A stretch of 64,000 nucleotides of DNA, from contig JAGMUV010000003.1 of the NCBI GenBank assembly GCA_020744425.1, positions 620,001 through 684,000 of the forward strand, given 5' to 3'. Numbering within the stretch: the stretch's first letter is position 1; the number at the start of each line of letters is the position of its first letter. This DNA is from Dactylonectria macrodidyma (lineage: Eukaryota; Ascomycota; Sordariomycetes; Hypocreales; Nectriaceae). Position numbers and translations under genes: made by a program. The notes under the pieces are model-generated. The model was not told the DNA's origin, did not search any database, and saw only the letters and a list, made by a program, of their open reading frames with translations. Shown in pieces: positions 57,879-64,000 of this stretch.

Positions 57879-59452
57879 TCACGACCTCTCGGCCTCTCGC
57901 TTGCGCTGCTCCTCCTCAAGAATCTCCCGCTCGCGCGCTGCGCTCTCGACCTCGGCCTTCATCCCCTTGGCTCGCTGGCGCGCCTCGTACATGTCGCGGC
58001 TCTTCATGATGCGGTGTACGATCTCGCCGGCGTTGACGCTGGAGAAGGCGTGCTGGCCAATCTCCTGGTAGATGCCCATGGCCTTGGGCGCCGTGTACGG
58101 GTCGTACGTCAGCGGCATGAAGGACGTGGGGCCGTGGTAGACGGCGTCTGGCGTGCCGCGGGGGAGGGACGTCAGGTACGTCTTTGTGGGCGTGAAGGGA
58201 GCGCCAAAGACAACGGCGTTGATGTACTGGTGAGGGTTTTAGTATAAGATTGAGGTCGTTTGAGATGATGGGGGCTTACCTTGCACTGGAGCACGCAGAG
58301 ACCGCGCTCAAAGGTGTTCATGATGGGATAGTTGACTCCCTTCCACTGGTTGATGACATAGTCCTCGTGGACGCCGACGACGACGTAGGCCGGGGGATAG
58401 TCCTCGCCCTTGCCCTGGCGCTCATTGACAGACTGCTCTGAGTACCAACCGTCGGCGCGGGCAAGGTTCTCCTCCTCGATAACGACGCGGCGCAGAAACT
58501 CGATGTGGCCGCTGGAGAAGAGATCAAAGCCGCCATCAACGTAGACGACGCGCTGGCCGGGCTTGGGACCGGGGCCCTCAATGAGTTGGCGGAAAGAGCC
58601 CTTCTCCTCCTCGGTGTCGGTGAGCTTGGCCGGGGTGGAGGCGGACCAAAACCAGACGTCGGCGCCGGGTGCCAGGCCGGAGGCATCGGTGGCATAGAGG
58701 CGCATGCGCTCCATCATGGCGGCGGCCTGGGCAGCAATCTCATCGCTGGCGCCGTCGCCCTCTTGGCCGGCCAACTTCTTCTCGAGCGACTTGATGAAGT
58801 GCGTCTTGGTGCACAGCAGCATGCGGCCTACAAGGTCGGTGGTGGAGATTCCCGGGGACCGCTTGACGACCTTGAAGCGGCCCGCCTCCTTGACGAAGCG
58901 GTAGCAGTCGTTGCCGTCGCTGTCGGACGTAATGTCGTCGCCGTGCACCACGTACTTGCAGCCGTAGTGTGAGATGTACGGCAGGTAGGTGACGTACGGC
59001 GCTGAGCCGATGGACCGGGTGACCCATCTGCAGGCGTTTGTTGCGGCGAGGCTGTTGGAGTCAGTATGGGTGAAGCTATCAAGGCCATTGATTTGTGTTT
59101 CTCTTTCACCTTACTTGGTGTAAAAGAGAATAGACTTGAGTGAGGGCCGTAGCTTACCGTTCCTCAAGGGTCATGACAGTAGGGCCCTTGTTGGCGAGGA
59201 TCTCCTCGTCCGAGTGGACACCAGCATACAGCTCGGTGCCGAGCTGGCGGGCCTGAACAATAGCGCCAGCATGGCCTAGATAGAGAGTCAGATCGATGAT
59301 GCACCAGTTATAGTTGAGCTAAACTCACCGTGATGGAAAAAGTCGAAGCAGCCATCGACCCAGATGCGGCCCTCGACCAGCTCGGGCGCGGGGTCACCCT
59401 CCAGCACGAGGCCTTCAGTGGAGTTGGTGGGGTCGATGTTTGCCGACGACAT
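57879..59452 (-). CDS. ECT1: Ethanolamine-phosphate cytidylyltransferase, 453 aa
   Basis: Makes CDP-ethanolamine in the Kennedy pathway to phosphatidylethanolamine. Exons 59329-59452, 59158-59275, 58280-59051 and 57879-58226, 454 codons. The protein holds two cytidylyltransferase domains, the layout specific to this enzyme. Domain 1 has VDGCFDFFHHGHAGAIVQAR (HxGH completed across intron 1), GVHSDEEILANKGPTVM and VHGDDI. Domain 2 has YVDGGFDLFSSGHIEFLRR (near residue 260) and VVGVHEDYVINQWKG. The second domain keeps SGH but with an altered first position, as usual for its lesser role. The C-terminus is a charged helix (EILEEEQRKREAERS). Cytosolic; regulation is not visible. Divergent from a secreted histidine phosphatase. 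Confidence 0.95.
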
Positions 59453-60530
59453 TGCGATATAAAGCGCCGGTTGATTGTGTATCGAAACCCGTTGGAACAG
59501 GCGATTGCGTCAGCAGAGCAATGACGATAGCTTTCGGAATATCGGTTCCACGTGGCTTGGCGAGAGAATGTGATGAGGCTCAAAAGGCGATGGAGAGCTT
59601 GACCTTTGAAAGTTGGTTGACAGCTGCTTCATTTTAGGGGGCGGCTCAATTTCGTTTGGCGGTCGGGTTCAATGCATCTGATTGGCGCGTGCCTGGCTGG
59701 TGGTGCTGGATGGCGTCGGGTTACTGCTGTGCGCCATCGTATTCGTTGCATCCTTTCACCGACTATCCGTCATTGTGGCTTTTTTCCATCACATGTCATC
59801 GAATGCTTTCATTCTTCAATCCTTTGCTGGTTGCTGGTTAGAAAAATGGCTTGCCATAATTCTACGATACTTGATGGATATGATATAATAATTCGAGGTT
59901 GATCTCACCACTAGTAAGCGACATGGGTCTCGCACGCGACTCGGGAAATGCACCATCAACCCAATCGTGCCTCTACCTCGCACCCACGTTGCATCTTGAC
60001 CCGAATTCGTCCCCATCTGCCGCGTACGTCCACATCGCGAACCGGCTTCATGCTCAGTTTCTGCTCTAGCTCCCGAGCCTTCATCTCCGGGACTTGTCGC
60101 GAAGCTCTCACCGAGCAAACCCCATCCCCTGTGGGTGTTCGTCCGGTTGCAATGACCTGGATCGATCCCCGGGACGAGAAACTCCACCCTGGTCGTCACG
60201 TTCTCGATCGATTGGCCCACGGCCCAGGGATGAGCCGTCAACACCAACGCTTCGACATCGCGGGGATGCATCTGCTCACAAAATACCCAGTGGGACGGAC
60301 GGATTAAACTCTAGGATCGGACCCGTTGAACGGGGTCGGGATTTCCACGGATCCAAAAGTCAATCCTTGGATGGCATGCCATGTGGATGGGATGTTACCC
60401 TGACGTAGGAACGGCCATCGAGCCCACGCGAGCGGGTGGAATACAAATACACCCGCATCGTCACCACCATTTCTTCGCTGTCTTGCTCCATCACCCTCTC
60501 ACCCATCATCTTCAACCTCACGCTCTCAAG
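59453..60530. promoter_or_regulatory. Divergent upstream region (cytidylyltransferase / histidine phosphatase)
   Basis: 1.08 kb. The right 100 bp carry the phosphatase leader (CT- and CA-rich). No supported gene; open frames overlap on both strands. Confidence 0.4.
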
Positions 60531-61815
60531 ATGAAGTTTGCTGTCCTCTCCTCAGTCCTGGCGCTGACGCCCGCCGTCATGGCCGACTGGAAGATTGCCA
60601 AGAACCGGGAGATCGAGTACACGTCCGTCGAGGGGTTCTTCATGCAGGACAACACTTCCACCGATGCCAGTGCATTTGACTATGTACGTTGTCTCTCCCA
60701 GTTGTAAATCGCAATGCGCGACTGTATACAACAACACCCAGCTAACAATGACAAGGCCAACTGGAACTTTGGTCTCTTGAACCGCACCTACACCACCGAC
60801 CCCAAGCGCAAGACCATCAAGAAGAAGGGCAGCAAGCCTACCAAGGCCCCCTGGCCCACGGGCTACAAGACCCAGTGGGAGCGCTTCGAGAAGTACGTCG
60901 ACCACCTCAACCGCAAGGCCCCCAAGGACACCCTGTACAAGGTGCTTGTCATGGGCCGCCACGGTGAGGGTTGGCACAATGCTGCTGAGACTTACTATGG
61001 CACTCCTGCTTGGAACGTGAGTCGACAATTTTTTTTTTTTTTTTTTTTTTTTTACTTCTATTCCCCGTGTAAAGATAGACTAACATAAAACGCAGTGCTA
61101 CTGGTCTGAGCAAACTGGCAACGGCACGGCCAACTGGGAGGACCCTCTTCTGACCACCGCCGGCCTCCAGGAAGCCTACAAGGCCAACGCCTACTTCAAG
61201 TCGCGCTTCGAGGAGTACGGCATGCCCTACTTCGAGTCGTACTACACGTCGCCCCTGGCCCGCTGCGTCATCACTGCCCGCGAGACCTTTGCCAACCTGG
61301 ACCTCCCGCGCTCGCACCGCTTCAAGCCCGTCGTCAAGGAGAAGTTCCGCGAGAGCATCAGCATCCACACGTGCGACCACCGCTCCAACAAGACGTACAT
61401 CTCCACCCTTGCCGACGGCATCAAGTTCGAGCGTGGCTTCACCGAGAAGGATGAGCTGTGGACTGGTACCGAGGGCGAGACGGCGGAGCACCAGCTGGCG
61501 CGTAGCAAGGAGGTGCTCGACGACGTCTTCACCAACGACGATGCCACCTGGGTTAGCGTCACCAGCCACTCGGGAGAGATCAGCAAGCTGTTGACGACGC
61601 TCAACCACCGCGCCTTTCGCCTGTCGACGGGCCAGATTATCCCCGTGCTTGTCAAGGCTAAGCTGGTTGCTATTGAGCCCACGACTACTTACGCTTCTTG
61701 GACCACCGAGGCTACCTGCAACGCTCCTCCGGTGACGAGCATCTCGGGCCAGGGATGTGTGTGCTCTTCGGCGACTACGTTGGCTGCGGTCGTGGCTAGG
61801 GCGACTGCGGCTTAG
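60531..61815 (+). CDS. Secreted histidine-phosphatase superfamily protein (phosphoglycerate-mutase-like), 377 aa
   Basis: Phosphatase using a phosphohistidine intermediate. Exons 60531-60683, 60756-61016 and 61096-61815, 378 codons. Signal peptide MKFAVLSSVLALTPAVMA with probable cleavage before DW. Catalytic motif VLVMGRHGEGWHN (near residue 118), SPLARCVITARETF for the Arg, and the second histidine in VTSHSGEIS (near residue 297). NxT/S sites (DNTS, LNRT, GNGT, SNKT) suit a secreted glycoprotein. The tail has CNAPPV...CVCSS and a weak hydrophobic end. Related fungal genes are annotated as phosphoglycerate-mutase or PMU1-like; substrate is unknown. Intron 2 contains a run of 25 T at 61029-61053. 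Confidence 0.9.
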
Positions 61816-62074
61816 ATGCGAGGCAAATGATGGGATGATTGAGATGAATGAGTAGACATGCTAGAGATAATCTTAATGCAATGAGAACATATTTCCCACT
61901 TGGAGAGATGCCAGTCCTCATACAGTTCCAACTTATACGAAACCCTAGATCCACCAGCTACTTTTTAGACACAACCACCACCCCACCCCACCTCCACACG
62001 CACCCACAGCATCTACGCGTGAGGCTTCCTGGTGACAAATTGCGACGTCGTGTCTTCCATCAAATACGAGTCAC

Positions 62075-62161
62075 GCCCGGTTAGCTCAATCGGTAGAGCG
62101 TGAGACTCTTACACAAGAATTCACAATCTCAAGGTTGCGGGTTCGACCCCCGCATCGGGCT
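62075..62161 (+). tRNA. tRNA-Lys (anticodon CTT) with a 14-nt intron
   Basis: Acceptor stem GCCCGGT/ATCGGGC, D-arm GCTC..GAGC, anticodon stem TGAGA/TCTCA, T-arm GCGGGTTCGACCCCCGC (B box GGTTCGACC). The loop reads CTCTTA, giving anticodon CTT at 62108-62110. The insertion CACAAGAATTCACA (62112-62125) lies one base 3' of the anticodon, the standard position for nuclear tRNA introns. Discriminator base T at 62161. Confidence 0.95.
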
Positions 62162-62445
62162 ATTCCTATATTACGATTGCGAGCAAACGCGAGACTTTCT
62201 TTTTTTGGCTGTTGGTGATAGCTTTTTGGTGGTGTGTATGTGGAAGACTTCACGGGTTGGGTGGCATGTCTGGCGTAAACTCCGCAGTGAATTGAGCTAG
62301 CGAGAGAAATAACTGGAATATGACCATGAAGAACGCATGTGCAAGTTCTTGCGCCTGACCAAATTGACATCTCACTCCACACCATGGATAACATCGCCAG
62401 CCCCCCCAATTTGGGTTTCTGGCTCCCCCATGAAGACAGTCTTTG

Positions 62446-63338
62446 TCATGAGCTGGTCTTGAGGAGGTGGCTGTCGAACCACGAGATGCATTGATCCTCA
62501 GCCTCGGTAGCCTTCTTGGCCAAGTCCTCCATGTCCAGCGCAGCACGCAGCGCAAACCCATGAGTAGCATCCTCATAAATGCGAACCTCACCCTTTGAAC
62601 CCTCGGGCTTCCCCTCCAAAATCGCCTTGACCTGCGGCGCCTGTTGCGCCTTGATCTGGTTATCCTTGTCGCCGACGGCAATGGACACGGGCCGCACCAC
62701 CTTCTCCACGTCGCCCGGCAGGCTCAGGAAGCTCGGGTGACCCGTGAAGCCGGCGTCGATGAGCGGTCGGCCGTCAATCTCAACGCCCTCGCCGGCCAGA
62801 AGGATGACGTGCTTGCCGCCCCAACAGAAGCCCGCGGCGCCGACGGGCAGCGTGGAACCTTCTTCCTTACGCAGCTGCTCGAAGAAGCCGCGGGCGACGG
62901 GGAAGGTCTTGCCGATGTTGTTGTGGTACATGAAGGGGATGAAGGCGCAGATGGCACCGAAGATGTGGTATCTAGAACGTGTGAGCCGATCACAGTACGT
63001 GCGGAGATTGACAGCGATAAGCCTCACGCCTTGGCAAGGTAATTGCCCGTCTCGCTGGCAGCAATCAATTTCTCAAGCATCCACACGGGCGCAGCGTGGC
63101 CGTTCATAAAGTCCGGCAGGTAGACCTTGTAGTCGCCCTTGTCGGCGTAGACATCGGCGAGCAGCCGCGTGTTGACAAATTCCCAGCCAAAGGCGTCGGG
63201 GATGACAACGATGATGCCCTTGACCGGTCTCCCGTCGGTCGGTTCGGTGACATAGGCGTCCAGGCCATGCAGTTTAATGTTCTTTCCTCGCGGCTCGCCT
63301 TTGTGGACGCTACCTTGGAAACAAGCGGGGCAAGACAT
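62446..63338 (-). CDS. Dienelactone hydrolase family protein, 278 aa
   Basis: Alpha/beta-hydrolase relative of carboxymethylenebutenolidase. Exons 63028-63338 and 62446-62971, 279 codons. The triad is visible: nucleophile cysteine in GAAGFCWGGKHV (near residue 154; Cys in place of Ser is the family rule), Asp in VGDKDNQI and His in EDATHGFAL. The N-terminus MSCPACFQGSVHKGEPRG is shared by fungal members whose genes are widespread and mostly cytosolic. The start at 63338 is the first methionine of the frame that keeps this motif. No other aromatic-degradation gene is nearby, so a pathway role cannot be claimed. Confidence 0.92.
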
Positions 63339-63536
63339 GGTGATGGTTGTTGGTGGTTTGCGATGTAAGCAATTGATGGATGAGTACAACTGGTGATGTT
63401 TTGGGGAGAATGCAAATGTCGATGCTTGGGCACAAGCAGCTGATATCCCTTTGACCGTGGTAAGGCAACACATACGCTAGTGACAGGGGGTCGGACCAAC
63501 GAAAATGGCGCAAATGAAAGGTACCTCCACTCCCAC

Positions 63537-64000
63537 CTATTTTAGGTGGTGATAGAAGTCCCAGCAATTTCCCGATTTACAAAGAGCTACATCACACTGC
63601 TTACACCGATATCGTGATTTCCGTACGCGGCTGTTGCTGCTGTCTGCCTCCAACGGCCGCGGCCGAGGCTCGCCTAGCCGTACACGCTTACAAGCAAGGC
63701 ATGCCGACGGATTCTTATTTCGGACCCAATTGTGCTGTGAGACAGGCGTAAATTCGTCTCCCGGTCGAAACCGCTGCCGTGACTGACTTGTTGGTGCGTA
63801 CGTTGCGATGAGATCCCTCACAAGGCGCTTCCGCCAGTGCTTCTGGTCCGGCTCCGGCTTCCACTGTGGCTGCCCTCGTAGCTGTAAAAGGAAGCTATTC
63901 ACAAGGGCTATTTCTAATAGAAAGTCCCAAGCAAGAACCTTCCAGCCGCCACTACGCACACGGCGGTTAGGGCCCCAATAAGACCGTAGCTGGTCACCGC
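63537..64000 (-). mobile_element. PiggyBac-like transposase, C-terminal part (cut by window edge)
   Basis: The frame runs in from the right edge and stops at 63537. It begins GDQLRSYWGPNRRVRSGGWK, like the D-x-x-x-Q-x-R-S-Y region of DDE_Tnp_1_7 transposases, then WDFLLEIALVNSFLLQL and HWRKRLVRDLI. It ends in a cysteine/histidine finger: CLACKRV...RYRCKQCDVALCKSGNCWDFYH, typical of piggyBac-derived proteins. This part is intact with no stop. Whether the element is whole depends on sequence beyond the window; a short palindrome CCACCT/AGGTGG overlaps its end (63533-63550). Confidence 0.75.

Noticed and set aside
60949..61608. Minus-strand 219-codon frame over the histidine phosphatase
   Set aside because: Antisense shadow. 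Its polylysine run comes from the intronic T tract.
1..64000. CRISPR arrays, rRNA genes, bacterial operons
   Set aside because: No regularly spaced repeats or rRNA sequence; spliceosomal introns throughout mark a eukaryotic nuclear sequence.

Overview
The window looks like nuclear DNA of a filamentous ascomycete, probably a sordariomycete and perhaps hypocrealean. This rests on short introns (mostly 44-75 nt, GT..AG with CTAAC-like branch sites), genes on both strands, fungal-only families (Zn2Cys6 regulators, Dal5-type MFS, NmrA-like, fungal membrane-ankyrin proteins) and a nuclear tRNA-Lys(CTT) with a 14-nt intron. Gene models were built by hand: every junction keeps the frame, and the joined protein reads as one recognisable family where a family is named.

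Left part, 1-37 kb (accessory and metabolic): a truncated FAD dehydrogenase at the edge (-), a 1,643-aa membrane-ankyrin protein (+), then D-amino-acid oxidase (-), an HSL-type esterase (-) and a POT peptide transporter (+). The esterase and transporter share a 475-bp promoter holding six GATA-factor hexamers, which suggests a nitrogen-scavenging unit. Next come a small ABM-domain protein (+), a Zn2Cys6 regulator (-), an NmrA-like protein (-) and a full-length ABCC exporter (+), which together look like a tailoring, regulation and export set without a polyketide or peptide synthase. A Q-rich coiled-coil protein, a Dal5-type MFS permease divergent from a second Zn2Cys6 regulator, a class IV aminotransferase and an F-box/ankyrin protein follow.

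Middle, 37.1-45.8 kb: 8.6 kb without an intact gene. It carries eroded coding relics: the C-terminus of an MFS permease, a cysteine-motif ORF, and an SF1 (UPF1-like) helicase broken by frameshifts and stops. This is a gene graveyard inside otherwise dense DNA.

Right part, 45.8-63.4 kb (mostly conserved functions): a Cys-rich single-pass membrane protein, a small tail-anchored-looking protein, gamma-glutamyltransferase, mitochondrial monothiol glutaredoxin (Grx5), phosphopantothenoylcysteine decarboxylase, a coiled-coil protein, branched-chain aminotransferase, ethanolamine-phosphate cytidylyltransferase, a secreted histidine phosphatase, tRNA-Lys and a dienelactone hydrolase. The right edge holds the C-terminal part of a piggyBac-like transposase.

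I found no CRISPR array, rRNA or intact transposon. No clearly unprecedented system was found. The best leads are the GATA-rich D-amino-acid/peptide utilisation unit, the backbone-less ABM/TF/NmrA/ABCC cluster, the membrane-ankyrin protein with its diverged repeat, and the relic block.
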